From DASTFY01 sp963813375 (GTDB lineage Bacteria > Actinomycetota > Acidimicrobiia > Acidimicrobiales > Ilumatobacteraceae): a DNA stretch of 64,000 nucleotides. The DNA is taken from positions 62,001 through 126,000 of the forward strand of contig CAWEYT010000009.1 of assembly GCA_963813375.1 (NCBI GenBank). Direction: 5' to 3'. Below, in pieces: positions 42,597-53,647 of this stretch (position 1 is its first letter; the number at the start of each line of letters is the position of its first letter). The notes beneath the pieces are model-generated. The model saw nothing but the letters and a program-made list of their open reading frames with translations. It searched no databases and was not told the origin of the DNA. The translations under genes and the position numbers were made by a program.

Positions 42597-44554
42597 GTGA
42601 TCGGCTCGCCGTTGTGGCGGCCCGACCGGGCCCGCGCCGAAGCGACCCACCTCGCTCGGTTCCTGCACCACCTGGGCCAGCCGGACTACGCCCACCTCCA
42701 CCGTTGGTCGGTCGACCGCCCCGAGCTCTTCTGGCGCGAGGTGTGGGAGCGCTGCGGCCTCGTCGGTGATCCCGGCGACATCGTGTTCGCCGCCGGCGAG
42801 GACATGCCGTCGAGTCGCTTCTTCCCCCATGCCCACCTCAACGTGGCCGAGAACCTCCTCGACGGGTGGGAGGGCGACGAGCCGGCGATCATCGCCCACG
42901 ACGAGAACGGCACCCGACGCGAGCTGTCAGGGCGAGACCTGCGCCGGCAGGTCGCCGCGCTGGCCGCCGCGCTGCGGGACGCCGGCGCCGTCCCCGGCGA
43001 TCGGGTGGCGGCATGGCTGCCCAACGGGCCAGAGGCCGTCGTCACGATGCTGGCCGCGGCGTCGATCGGTGCGACCTTCTCGTCCTGCTCGCCCGACTTC
43101 GGTGCGGTCGGGGTCCTCGACCGCTTCGGTCAGATCGAGCCGGTCGTGCTCGTCGCCGCCGACGGGTACCACTACAACGGCCAGCCGCATCGACTGCCTG
43201 GAGCGGCTGCGCGAGATCCGTTCTGCGCTGCCCTCGGTGCGGACGGCCATCGTCGTGCCCGTCCTGTCCCCCGCGCCCGTCCTCGACGGCATCGCAGGGG
43301 CCGAGCTCTGGCCCGAGGTCCTCGGTCGCCACGACGGCGCGACGCTGGCCATGGCCCGTCTCCCTTTCGACCATCCGTGGTACGTGCTGTACTCGTCGGG
43401 CACCACCGGGCCGCCGAAGTGCATCGTCCACCGGACGGGTGGGGTCCTGCTCAAGCACCTGGCCGAGCACCAGCTCCAGTGCGACGTCCAGCGGGGCGAC
43501 CGTGTCCTCTACTACACGACCACGGGCTGGATGATGTGGAACTGGCTGGTCTCGGCGCTGGCCTCCGGGCGCCACCGTCGTCCTCTACGACGGCTCGCCG
43601 TTCGCGCCCGGGCCTGACCGGCTGTTCGACCTGGTCGACGAGGAGGGCATCAGCCTTCTCGGCGTCTCCGCCAAGTACCTCGACGCGCTGGCCAAGTCCG
43701 GCCGCCACCCCGACCACACGCACGGCCTGGCCAGCCTGCGCACCATCTGCTCCACGGGCTCACCGCTGGCCCCCGAGGGCTTCCGCTTCGTGTACGACAG
43801 CGTCAAGGCCGACGTGCACCTCGCCTCCATCTCAGGCGGCACCGACCTGTGCGGTTGCCTCGTGGCCGGTGACCCCACCGGTCCTGTCCACGCCGGTGAG
43901 ATCCAGCGCCCTGCTCTCGGCATGGCCATCGACGTCTGGTCGGAGGAAGGCCGAACCGTTCCGGCCGGCGAGGGCGCCGGCGAGCTGGTCTGCACCCGGC
44001 CGTTCCCGTCGATGCCACTCGGGTTCTGGGGCGACGGACCGCTCGGCACCCCGGGCCCCCGGTACCGGGCGGCCTACTTCGAGCGGTTCCCGGGCGTGTG
44101 GTGCCAGGGCGACTTCGCCTCGTGGACCGACGAGGGCGGCATCGTCATCCACGGCCGGAGTGACGCCACGCTCAACCCTGGTGGTGTGCGCATCGGCACC
44201 GCGGACCTCTACCGCGTCGTCGAGCTCGATCCGGACGTGGCCGAGGCGCTCGTCTTCGGACAGCTCCACGAGGGCGACGTGCGCATCGTCCTCGCCCTCC
44301 GCCTTCAGCCCGGGGTGGCCCTCGACGACGCCCTCGTCGCCCGCCTGCGGGCCACCATCCGCCGCGAGCTCTCACCGCGACACGTGCCCGCGGTGGTCCT
44401 GGCCGTCGACGACCTGCCCCGCACGCGCAGCGGCAAGCTGGTCGAGCTGGCGGTGGCCGACGCCGTCAACGGGCGGCCGGTCCGCAACCGTGAGGCCATC
44501 GCCAACCCGGAGGCCATCGATGCCATCGCCGGGCGGTCCGAGCTGCGGCGGTGA
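42597..44554 (+). CDS. Acetoacetyl-CoA synthetase, two frameshifts
   Basis: AMP-forming ligase activating acetoacetate, about 651 residues, the full family length. Sequence order: ACS-like N-terminus, LYSSGTTGPPKCIVH (P-loop-like core), YTTTGWMMWNWLVS, SISGGTDLCGC, GFWGD, YAAYFE-type motif, DFASWTDEGGIVIHGRSDATLNPGGVRIG and the C-terminal catalytic lysine in RTRSGKLVE. Extra bases at about 43188 (NGQP / IDCLERLR) and 43567-43571 (LASG / ATVVLYDG) break the frame; the three parts adjoin exactly. It uses the acetoacetate released by fumarylacetoacetase. Confidence 0.9.
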
Positions 44555-44572
44555 CCGCAGCCGGCTGAACGT

Positions 44573-45642
<1,070 letters not shown>

Positions 45643-45646
<4 letters not shown>

Positions 45647-47175
45647 CGGCTGAGTCGGTGGAGTCGGGCGAGCCGTCGCCCGGTCGGAGGGTCAGCGCGA
45701 CGCTGGGCCGGCTCGTCCACGGGGACCGGATAGTCACCCGTCAGGCAGGCCGCGCAGAAGCCGGCTCCCGGCGCACCGGTGGCGACGAGGAGCCGATCGA
45801 GCGTGAGGTAGGCGAGCGAGTCCGCGTCGACGTACCGCCGGATCTCCTCCACCGTGAGGTTGGCGGCGAGCAGGTCCCCGCGGTCACCGGTGTCCATGCC
45901 GTAGAAGCACGGCCAGCGGTAGGGCGGCGACATGATCCGCAGGTGGACCTCGGCGGCGCCCGACTGCCGCAGCATGGCCACGACGGCGCGGGTCGTGGTC
46001 CCTCGCACGATCGAGTCGTCCACGACGACCAGCCGCTTGCCGGCGATGTTCTCCCGCAGCGGGTTGAGCTTCATGCGGACGCCGAGGCTGCGCAGGTCCT
46101 GGCTGGGAGCGATGAAGGTGCGGCCGATGTAGCGGTTCTTGACCAGCCCGTCGCCGTAGGGCAGGCCACTGAACCGGGCGAAGCCCTGCGCGGCGGGCAC
46201 GCCGCTCTCCGGGACCGGCATCACCATGGCCGGGCGGGGCGGGTCCGCCGTGTCCGGTGCGAGAGGCGCCTGCTCGGCCAGCTGCTCGCCCATGCGCACC
46301 CGGGCCGCCGCCACGCTGGCGCCGTAGAGCTGGGCGTCGGGTCGGGCGAAGTACACGAACTCGAAGGCGCACAGCGTGGGGTTCACCCGCTCCGCCGGGA
46401 AGGGGTGCAGCGAGCGCGGCCCGCTCACGTCGATGACCACCATCTCACCCGGTTCCAGCTCGCGGATGAGGTGGGCACCGATGATGTCGAGCGCCGGCGA
46501 CTCCGAGGCCACGACCCAACCGCTGTCCATGCGGCCGAGGCACAGCGGGCGGAAGCCGTTGGGATCCCGGACGGCCACGACGCGGCTCTGGTCGACGAGG
46601 GCGAGGGAGAACGCCCCGCGCAGGCGCGGCAGCACGTCGACCAGCGCTCCGATGAGATCGGTGCCCGAGGCGACGACCTCTCGGGCGACGAGCTCGGCGA
46701 TGAGATCGCTGTCACTCCCCACCGTCCCCGGGAGCATCCCGGCCTCGTCGGCCAGCTCCTCGGTGTTCGTGAGGTTGCCGTTGTGCCCGAGCGCGAAGTG
46801 GACCCCGCCGGCGTCGCGGAACACCGGCTGGGCGTTGCGCCAGGTGCTGGCGCCGGTGGTCGAGTAGCGCGTGTGGCCGATGGCGAGGTGGCCGAGGAGG
46901 CCGCCCAGCGTGCGCTCGTTGAAGACGTTCGGGACCAGCCCCATGTCCTTGACGACGGTGATCGAGCGGCCGTCGGCCACCGCGATGCCCGCCGACTCCT
47001 GGCCGCGGTGCTGGAGGGCGTAGAGACCGAGGTAGGTCAGGTGGGCCACGGACTGGCCAGGCGCGTAGACCCCGAAGACCCCGCACGCCTCCTTCGGCGT
47101 GTCATCCGCCGCACTGTCGATACCGCCGACGGGGGAGGTGTCGTCGGGGCCGCCGATGACGTCCTCGCTCCGCAC
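45643..47175 (-). CDS. purF: Amidophosphoribosyltransferase
   Basis: First committed step of purine synthesis (PRPP plus glutamine to phosphoribosylamine), 510 residues. The N-terminal nucleophile Cys follows a short propeptide (TPKEACGVFGVY), with glutaminase motifs RGQESAGIA and GHTRYSTTG. The PRPP site is VVVDDSIVRGTTT. Cysteines in CAFEFVYF, RWPCFYGMDT and FCAACLTGDYP fit the iron-sulfur-containing Bacillus type. GTG 47175 is chosen as start; the frame upstream is non-conserved. purM follows. Confidence 0.95.
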
Positions 47176-47358
47176 GCGGTCAGTGTGGCAGGCCGCCGGC
47201 TTGACGTTCGGTACAAGCCGGGGTGCATCCACCACGACGCGCGGTCGGCGGGGCCCGGTGACGCCCGTCGACCCCTCGATGGCACACGTTCCCCTTGCCG
47301 GTGGGGCCGCCACAGCCGAGACTGCCGGCAGCCAGTGGGCGGCTGGCCGGGCTCGCGG

Positions 47359-47397
47359 GAGCGCGGCCAGCAGCCCCGGGGGGCTGCGGCCGTGCTC
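47359..47397. repeat. Long stem-loop before the sigma factor gene
   Basis: GAGCGCGGCCAGCAGCCCC (47359-47377) pairs with GGGGCTGCGGCCGTGCTC (47380-47397) with one bulge and one mismatch, loop GG. It is followed on the plus strand by a weak T-run (CCCTTTCC). It lies 42 bases before the sigma gene start in the 264-base gap between purF and the sigma gene, which holds no other recognisable feature except TTGACG at 47201. Confidence 0.6.
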
Positions 47398-47439
47398 CCC
47401 CGCCCTTTCCGTGGCCTCCTCTGACGGCCGCCGCGCCAT

Positions 47440-48147
47440 GTGCCCGAAGTCACACCACCGTCGACCGATCCGCCGGGCCGTCCGGACCGAAGTACCGGCA
47501 TGCGGGAGCGTGGTTCGCGCGCCGGCCGTATCGCCGCGAGAGCGGCGCCGGCGCGCGCCGGTGGCCCGACCGGAGCGGTAGTGCCGCTCCGGTCGGGACG
47601 CGCTCCTGCGCCCATCGAGGACGCTCTCCTCGCGTCGGCCCGCGGCGACGCGCAGGCGTTCGCAATGCTCTACGACCTCTGCTCATCCGCGGTGTACGGG
47701 CTCATCCGGCGCGTCCTGCGCGACCGCGCGCAGTCGGACGAGGTGATGCAGGAGGTCATGCTCGAGGTCTGGCGGCTGGCCCCCCGCTTCGACCCGCAGC
47801 GGGGCTCGGCCTCGGCGTGGATCATGACGATCGCCCACCGGCGGGCTGTGGACCGGATCCGCTCCGAGGTGGCCGAGCGGGGCCGCCTGGAACGGGCCGG
47901 GAGCCAAGCCCCGACGGCGGGCGTGTCGGTCCAGGACGACGTCGTCGACGACCTCGACCGCCAGCGGGTGCGTTCGGCGCTGTCCGGGCTGACCGACCTG
48001 CAACGGTCATCCATCGAGCTGGCCTACTTCGGTGGGCTGACCCAGACCGAGATCGCGGCGCTGCTCGACGTGCCGCTCGGTACCGTGAAGACACGCATCC
48101 GCGACGGCCTCATCCGCCTGCGCGACGCGCTCGGAGAAGGATCATGA
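47440..48147 (+). CDS. ECF sigma factor (SigK-like)
   Basis: Extracytoplasmic-function sigma factor of 235 residues (215 from ATG 47500). Region 2 is FAMLYDLCSSAVYGLIRRVL with the QSDEVMQEVMLEVW recognition helix. Region 4 is LTQTEIAALLDVPLGTVKTRIRDGLIRLR. A basic 60-residue N-terminal stretch precedes region 2 and may not be translated. Its stop overlaps the ATG of the anti-sigma gene by four bases. It resembles the SigK group controlled by RskA-type anti-sigma factors. Confidence 0.9.
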   Translation: MPEVTPPSTDPPGRPDRSTGMRERGSRAGRIAARAAPARAGGPTGAVVPLRSGRAPAPIEDALLASARGDAQAFAMLYDLCSSAVYGLIRRVLRDRAQSDEVMQEVMLEVWRLAPRFDPQRGSASAWIMTIAHRRAVDRIRSEVAERGRLERAGSQAPTAGVSVQDDVVDDLDRQRVRSALSGLTDLQRSSIELAYFGGLTQTEIAALLDVPLGTVKTRIRDGLIRLRDALGEGS

Positions 48148-48878
48148 GCGAGCCCAGCGAGGACCTGCACACCCTGGTCGGCCTCTACGTCGTCGACGCC
48201 CTGGACGGGGAGGAGCGGCAGCGGTTCGAGGAGCACCTGACCGGCTGCGCCACGTGCTCGGCCGAGGTGGCGGAGTTCCGCGCCACGACGGGCCGGCTCA
48301 GCAACCTCATGGCCGAGAACCCACCCCCCGGGCTGCGGTCGGCCATCTTGGAGCGGGTGTCCGGCACCCGGCAGGTCTCGCCGGTGCCTCCGGTCGACGA
48401 ACTGGCCAGCCGGCGTTCCCGGTCGCGCCTGCGGGTCGTCGCACCGGCGCTGGCCGTCGCGGCGTCGGTGATCGCGCTCGTCCTCGGCCTTGGCTGGCTC
48501 CGCTCCCATCAGGCGTTCGACCGCCAGCAAGCCATCGCCCAGGTGCTGAGCTCGGCCGACGCCACGAGCGTCTCGTTGACCGGACCCGCTGACGGCGGGC
48601 TGCGGGTCGTCTACTCCCCGGAGCTCGACCGCACGGTGGTCGTCGCGGACGGGCTGGCCGATCTCCCGTCGGATCGCACCTACGCGTTGTGGTTCATCGG
48701 CCCGGGAGGGGCCGAGGAGGCCGCGCTGTTCCGCACGGAGGGCGGCCGCGTGACGAGGATGCTCGACAGGACGCCGGAGGGGTTCGACGCCCTCGGGGTG
48801 ACAGAGGAACCGGCCGGCGGCTCGCCGGAGCCCACGGAGCCCATCCTCCTGCAGGGCGCGATCGACCCGACCGTCTGA
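48144..48878 (+). CDS. RskA-type anti-sigma factor
   Basis: Membrane-bound inhibitor of the preceding sigma factor, 244 residues. The cytoplasmic zinc anti-sigma motif is H31, C35 and C38 (EHLTGCATC), a single transmembrane helix is at about 98-118, and an extracytoplasmic RskA domain (DRTYALWFIGPGG) follows. Release of the sigma factor by proteolysis is known for the family. The signal is unknown. Confidence 0.9.
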   Translation: MSEPSEDLHTLVGLYVVDALDGEERQRFEEHLTGCATCSAEVAEFRATTGRLSNLMAENPPPGLRSAILERVSGTRQVSPVPPVDELASRRSRSRLRVVAPALAVAASVIALVLGLGWLRSHQAFDRQQAIAQVLSSADATSVSLTGPADGGLRVVYSPELDRTVVVADGLADLPSDRTYALWFIGPGGAEEAALFRTEGGRVTRMLDRTPEGFDALGVTEEPAGGSPEPTEPILLQGAIDPTV

Positions 48879-48917
48879 GGGACTGCTCCCTCGTGACCCA
48901 GTCCTCTCGTGCATCCG

Positions 48918-51173
48918 CTAGTGCGTCGCCGCCGTGCCGAAGGCCACGGGGAGGCGGTCCCGCCACGCCGAGACCACGTCGGCCACGGTGACGTCCACGA
49001 GGCCGCCCAGCAGCAGCCGGTCCCCGCCGGCCACACCCAGGAAGTCGACAGGGACACCCGCTGCGTCAGCTCGCGACCTCACCTCGCCGACGCGGTCAGC
49101 GGTCGCGCACACCACGACGCGCCCGACGGACTCGGCGAACAGCAGACGATGGTCGCTCAGCTGTGGCACCTGGACGCCGACCCCGGCGGTCGCGACCATC
49201 TCGGCCAGCGCCAACGCCAGGCCACCGTCGGCCACGTCGTGCACAGCGGCCAGCACGTCACCGTCGACGAGCTCGCGGACCAGCGCCGCCACGCGACCGG
49301 CGGCGTCGAGGTCCGGGGCGGGCAACCGCCCTCCTTTCGCCCCGGCATCCCAGGCCCATCGGGAGCCGGCGAGGCTCGGTGCGTCCGCTCCCCCGACGAC
49401 GAGGACCGTGCCGCCCTCCCAGAGCCCCGGGCCGGGCGGCCGGCGCACCAGCCGGTCGACGACGCCGAGGAGGCCGACCACGGGAGTCGGGTCGATGTCG
49501 CGGCCGCGCGTCTCGTTGTAGAGGCTCACGTTGCCGCCCACGACGGGCACCCCGAACGCACGGCAGGCGTCGGCCATCCCGTCGATGGCCTCCGACAGCT
49601 CCCACATCACCTCCGGGTGCTCCGGGTTGCCGAAGTTGAGGCAGTTGACCAGGGCGACCGGGCGCGCTCCCATGCAGGCCAGGTTCACGACGGCCTCGGC
49701 GACGACCCGGGCCGTCCCTGACCGGGGTGACACCGCGCACCAGCGGTGGTTGCCGTCGGTGGTCAGGGCCAGGCCGCGGCCGGTGTCCAATCCCGTGACG
49801 GGGTGCTTCAGGCGCAGGACGGCGGCCTCGCCTCCGGGAGCCACGACGGTGTTGAGGAAGAGTTGGTGGTCGTACTGCTGCCAGATCCAGGCGGTGTCCG
49901 CGAGCATCGCCAGCAGGTCCGCGGCGGCGTCGGCGGGAGGGTGGAGCGTCGAGGGATCCCGCTCGTCGCTGCGGTCACGCGGCGCGAGAGGCCTTCGGTA
50001 GAGCGGCGCGTCCTCGTGGAGCGAGGCGGCGGGCACTTCGCCCACGACCGTGCTCCCGTCGAGCACGCGCAGCGTGGTGCCCTCCGTGACCGTCCCGACC
50101 ACACGCGCCCGCACGTCCCACCGCTCGCAGATCGCCAGCACGTCGTCCAGATCGCCGGGCTCGACGATGGCCAGCATCCGCTCCTGGCTCTCCGAGGTCA
50201 TGATCTCGAACGGCGCCATGCCCGGCTCGCGCTGTGCGACCGCAGACACGTCGACGTCCATCCCCACGCCACCGCGGCTGGCCGTCTCGCTCGTCGCACA
50301 GCACAGCCCAGCACCACCGAGATCCTGGATGCCCACGACGAGGCCGGCGTCCAGGAGAGCCAGGCAGGCCTCGATGAGCCGCTTCTCCTCGAACGGGTCA
50401 CCGACCTGCACGTTGGGTCGCTTGGCGGCATCGGCCTCGGCGTCACCGAAGCCGGCGGAAGCCAGCACGGAGACGCCCCCGATCCCGTCGCGGCCGGTGG
50501 TCGAGCCGAGGAGCACGGCCAGGTTGCCGGGACCGCTGGCCCGGCCGAGCACCAGTCGGTCGGCGGGCATGATCCCGAGGCACAGCACGTTCACGAGCGG
50601 GTTGCCCTCATACGTGGCGTCGAACACCACCTCGCCCCCGACCGTCGGGACGCCGACGGCGTTGCCGTAGCCCGAGATGCCGGACACCACGCCCTCCGCC
50701 ACCCAGCGGCTGCGGGGATCGTCGAGGGGACCGAAGCGGAGCGGATCCATGAGCGCGATCGGGCGGGCGCCCATGGTGAACACGTCCCGCAGGATGCCTC
50801 CGGCCCCCGTCGCCGCGCCCTGGTAGGGCTCGATGGCCGACGGGTGGTTGTGGCTCTCGATCCGGATCGCCGCGGCGATGCCGTCGCCGACGTCGACCAC
50901 GCCTGCGTTCTCTCCGGGTCCGACCAGGACCCAAGGGGCATCGCTCGGAAGGCGCCGAAGGTGGATCCGGGACGACTTGTAGGAGCAGTGCTCGCTCCAC
51001 ATGACGGAATACATGGCCAGCTCGAGATCGTTCGGTCGCCGCCCGAGGATGGCGATGATCCGTTCGAGCTCGTCGTCGGTCAGACCCAGAGAACGGTGCC
51101 GCGCCGCGTCGTCCGGATTGGCATGCAACCCGCTCTGCGTTTCGCCGTCCGACGGTGAAGAAGGAGCCTGCAC
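48918..51173 (-). CDS. purL: Phosphoribosylformylglycinamidine (FGAM) synthase, large subunit
   Basis: Converts FGAR to FGAM using ATP and ammonia delivered by PurQ, 751 residues, the short form needing PurS and PurQ. Motifs: MWSEHCSYKSSR, ESHNHPSAIEPYQGAATGAGG (read in two parts), GAGLCCATSETASRGG and GGNVSLYNETRG. It starts on the reverse strand with the unrelated gene 51333-51767 divergent from it, and is separated from purQ by that gene. Confidence 0.96.
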   Translation of the reverse strand: MQAPSSPSDGETQSGLHANPDDAARHRSLGLTDDELERIIAILGRRPNDLELAMYSVMWSEHCSYKSSRIHLRRLPSDAPWVLVGPGENAGVVDVGDGIAAAIRIESHNHPSAIEPYQGAATGAGGILRDVFTMGARPIALMDPLRFGPLDDPRSRWVAEGVVSGISGYGNAVGVPTVGGEVVFDATYEGNPLVNVLCLGIMPADRLVLGRASGPGNLAVLLGSTTGRDGIGGVSVLASAGFGDAEADAAKRPNVQVGDPFEEKRLIEACLALLDAGLVVGIQDLGGAGLCCATSETASRGGVGMDVDVSAVAQREPGMAPFEIMTSESQERMLAIVEPGDLDDVLAICERWDVRARVVGTVTEGTTLRVLDGSTVVGEVPAASLHEDAPLYRRPLAPRDRSDERDPSTLHPPADAAADLLAMLADTAWIWQQYDHQLFLNTVVAPGGEAAVLRLKHPVTGLDTGRGLALTTDGNHRWCAVSPRSGTARVVAEAVVNLACMGARPVALVNCLNFGNPEHPEVMWELSEAIDGMADACRAFGVPVVGGNVSLYNETRGRDIDPTPVVGLLGVVDRLVRRPPGPGLWEGGTVLVVGGADAPSLAGSRWAWDAGAKGGRLPAPDLDAAGRVAALVRELVDGDVLAAVHDVADGGLALALAEMVATAGVGVQVPQLSDHRLLFAESVGRVVVCATADRVGEVRSRADAAGVPVDFLGVAGGDRLLLGGLVDVTVADVVSAWRDRLPVAFGTAATH

Positions 51174-51332
51174 AGGCTCGACCGTACCCTGCCGTACTCT
51201 GCCCTACCGGCGGGGCGGGGGGCCCGGCGGGGCCAGGTTGTCTCACCAGCGGGAAGCGATCGAGTCGGCGACGGACTGGGCAAATAGCGTCCGACTTGAG
51301 GTGGCAATTCCCCATGGTCCACACTGGTGCCT

Positions 51333-51767
51333 ATGCCGCAACAGAAGAATCCCACGAGCAAGCGAGGGCCGAAGTCTCCGATGAGCGACGAGCACAAAGC
51401 TGCGCTCGCCGCCGGCCGGAGCGAGAGCCGCGTCGTCAAGAACTATCTCGACGCCTTGGACAGCAATCGGCCCAAGCGGGGTCGCAAGCGTACGCCTGAT
51501 TCGATCAAGAAGCGCCTGACGGAGATCGAGGCATCCCTGCCGGATGCCGACCCGTTGGGTCGCCTGAACCTCGTGCAGGAGCGCATGGATCTCCACCAAG
51601 AGCTGGAGTCCATGGGCACCAAGATCGACATGGGTGCGTTGGAGGACGACTTCGTCAAGGTTGCTCGCAGCTACAGCGACCGCCGCGGGATCTCGTATGC
51701 CGCGTGGCGGGAGATCGGCGTCGACGCCTCGGTGCTGAAGAAGGCAGGGCTCACTCGCGCGATGTAG
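51333..51767 (+). CDS. Small basic protein of unknown function between purL and purQ
   Basis: Unrecognised protein of 144 residues. A Lys/Arg-rich N-terminal part (KRGPKSPMSDEHK, RPKRGRKRTPDSIKKR) is followed by a predicted coiled-coil/helical middle (EIEASLPDADPLGRLNLVQERMD) and a C-terminal segment ending GVDASVLKKAGLTRAM that looks like a small DNA-binding or helix-turn-helix-type fold. The start follows TTGAGG and CACACT promoter-like boxes. Codon use is slightly less GC-rich than neighbours. Its 3' end overlaps that of purQ by 17 bases. A nucleic-acid-binding role is a guess. Confidence 0.75.
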   Translation: MPQQKNPTSKRGPKSPMSDEHKAALAAGRSESRVVKNYLDALDSNRPKRGRKRTPDSIKKRLTEIEASLPDADPLGRLNLVQERMDLHQELESMGTKIDMGALEDDFVKVARSYSDRRGISYAAWREIGVDASVLKKAGLTRAM

Positions 51768-52446
51768 CCGGCTGCGCCGGGCCGATCACGGCCGCGGCGA
51801 GCACGCTGGCCAAGACGACCTGACCATCGATCGACCCCAGCAACTCGTGGCTGGCTCGTTCGGGGTGGGGCATCAGACCGACGACGTTTCGTTCCCGGTT
51901 GCACACACCGGCGATGTCACCTGTCGATCCATTGGGATTGTCCGCATAGCGGAACACGATCTGGTCGTGGGCGAGGAGGTCGTCCAACACCGAATCGGCG
52001 CACGTGTAGTTGCCCTCGAAGTGGTTTATGGGCAACCGGAGGACGTCGCCCTGGCGGGCGGCGAGTGTCGCACTGGTAGTTGAGGATTCAACGACTATCT
52101 CGGTCGTCGTACAGAGAAACTTGAGGTGTTCGTTCTTCTGGAGCGCGCCCGGGAGCAAGCCGGCCTCACAGAGGATCTGAAAGCCATTGCAGATGCCGAG
52201 CACCGGGCGACCGCCGGCGGCGAAGTCGGCCACTGCTCCCATGATCGGGGAGAAGCGGGCGATCGCTCCCGTGCGCAGGTAGTCACCGTGGGCGAACCCG
52301 CCGGGGAGGATCACGGCACCGATGTCGGGCGATAGTTGCGGATCGCCGTGCCACAAGAGCTCGGCTTCTCCACCCAACCCCCGCAACGCCTCCACGACGT
52401 CGGCCTCGCAGTTCGTGCCCGGGAAGACCACGACACCGACCTTCAT
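51751..52446 (-). CDS. purQ: FGAM synthase, glutaminase subunit
   Basis: Class I glutamine amidotransferase supplying ammonia to PurL, 231 residues. The nucleophile elbow is LGICNGFQ, with the His-Glu pair in LMPHPERASH, and the start VGVVVFPGTNCEAD is typical. ATG 52446 overlaps the purS stop by four bases. It converges with the small basic protein gene. Confidence 0.96.
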   Translation of the reverse strand: MKVGVVVFPGTNCEADVVEALRGLGGEAELLWHGDPQLSPDIGAVILPGGFAHGDYLRTGAIARFSPIMGAVADFAAGGRPVLGICNGFQILCEAGLLPGALQKNEHLKFLCTTTEIVVESSTTSATLAARQGDVLRLPINHFEGNYTCADSVLDDLLAHDQIVFRYADNPNGSTGDIAGVCNRERNVVGLMPHPERASHELLGSIDGQVVLASVLAAAVIGPAQPATSRE

Positions 52447-52712
52447 CGCTGCTCCTCCGCCTCCAGCGTGATCACGGCGTCTTCGATCACCGGGTTGGTC
52501 AGAAAGCGGCGGCACAGATCCTCCACGAGACGGCGGGCCGCGGTTTCGTCATCGGCCGCGATCTGGAAGCGGATCGCCTTGCCGACCGTCACCGCCGAGA
52601 CCTCCGTGACACCGAGGGTGGGCAGCGACCTCTCGATGGTGGCGCCCTGGGGGTCGGCGATGCCGGGCCGGAGACGCACCTCGACCAGGGTGGAGAACTG
52701 CACGCCCGCCAT
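52443..52712 (-). CDS. purS: FGAM synthase, PurS subunit
   Basis: Small structural subunit that joins PurQ and PurL, 89 residues, the usual length. Features: VEVRLRPGIADPQG at the N-terminus, VGKAIRF and ARRLVEDLCRRFLTNPVIE at the C-terminus. ATG 52712 is chosen over upstream ATGs since the conserved start is MAGVQFSTLV. It lies between purC (22 bases) and purQ (4-base overlap). Confidence 0.94.
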   Translation of the reverse strand: MAGVQFSTLVEVRLRPGIADPQGATIERSLPTLGVTEVSAVTVGKAIRFQIAADDETAARRLVEDLCRRFLTNPVIEDAVITLEAEEQR

Positions 52713-52734
52713 GGTGGCATGCCCGATCACCCCG

Positions 52735-53642
52735 TCAGCGGTTCGGGCCAGCCCTACCTGATTGGGGTCCGGGCCAGTCGGCGAAGGAGCGCCCTGACAG
52801 CCGCTCGTACGCTTCCACGTACCGGGCCCGGGTGGCGGCGACGGTCCCCGGCGACAGTGGCGGCGGGGGCGGGCGGCGGTCCCAACCGGTGGCGGCCAGC
52901 TCGTCCCGCACCGGCTGCTTGTCGAAGCTCGGTGGTGTCCTGCCGGGCTCCCACCGGTCGGCGGGCCAGAAGCGGGACGAGTCCGGCGTCAACACCTCGT
53001 CGGCCAGGACGAGACGGCCATCGAGGAGGCCGAGCTCGAACTTGGTGTCCGCGAGCACGATGCCCCGCTCCTCGGCGTGCGCCGCGGCTCGCCGGTAGAC
53101 GGCCAACGCGAGGTCACGGGCGCCCTGCGCCAGCTCCTCGCCGACCGCCGCCACCGCGTCCTCGAACGAGATGTTCTCGTCGTGCTCGCCGCTCGGCGCC
53201 TTGGTGGACGGCGTGAACAGTGGCTCGGGCAGGCGCTCGGCCTCCCGCAGACCGGCGGGCAGGGGGACGCCGCCCAGGCCGACCGGTCGCCTGGTACTCC
53301 TGCCAGCCGCTCCCGGCCAGGTAGCCGCGCACGATGCACTCGACGGGCAGCATCCGGCAGCGGCGCACCAGCATCATCCGGCCGGCCAACGCCTCGTCCC
53401 GCGCCTCTTCCGGCAGCGAGGCCAGCTCCGTCGACACGAGGTGGTTCGGGGCGACCTCGGCCAGCAACTCGAACCAGAACGCGCTCATGGCGGTCAGCAC
53501 GCGGCCCTTGTCCGGTACGGGCTCGGCCATCACGACGTCGAAGGCGCTGAGCCGGTCCGAGGCCACCATGAGCAGGCGGTCGGCTCCGGCGTCGTAAAGG
53601 TCGCGGACCTTGCCCCGGTAGACGAGCGGAAGAGCCAGGCAT
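52735..53642 (-). CDS. purC: SAICAR synthetase, two frameshifts
   Basis: Joins aspartate to CAIR in purine synthesis, about 301 residues. YRGKVRDLYDAGADRL and VASDRLSAFDVVM lie at the start, CIVRGYLAGSGWQEYQ in the middle, then HAEERGIVLADTKFELG and the C-terminal part. One extra base right after the start codon region (about 53634-53637, MP / ALPLVYRGK) and one at about 53277-53282 (ATGR / LGGVPLPAG) break the frame; the pieces join exactly. ATG 53642 is four bases after the purB stop region on the same strand. Confidence 0.9.
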
Positions 53643-53647
53643 GCGCG

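Noticed and set aside
9856..44554. Programmed +1 frameshifting as the cause of the many one-base shifts
   Set aside because: The sites share no slippery sequence or stop codon, occur in unrelated genes and sometimes twice per gene. Sequence error is simpler.
47440..47620. N-terminal 60 residues of the sigma factor as a functional domain
   Set aside because: Pure Arg/Ala/Pro-rich low complexity. The ATG at 47500 or a later start may be the true one, so no domain is claimed.
45658..51158. Long plus-strand frames opposite purF and purL
   Set aside because: Same cause: antisense of well-conserved enzymes, with residue composition typical of third-position GC shadows.
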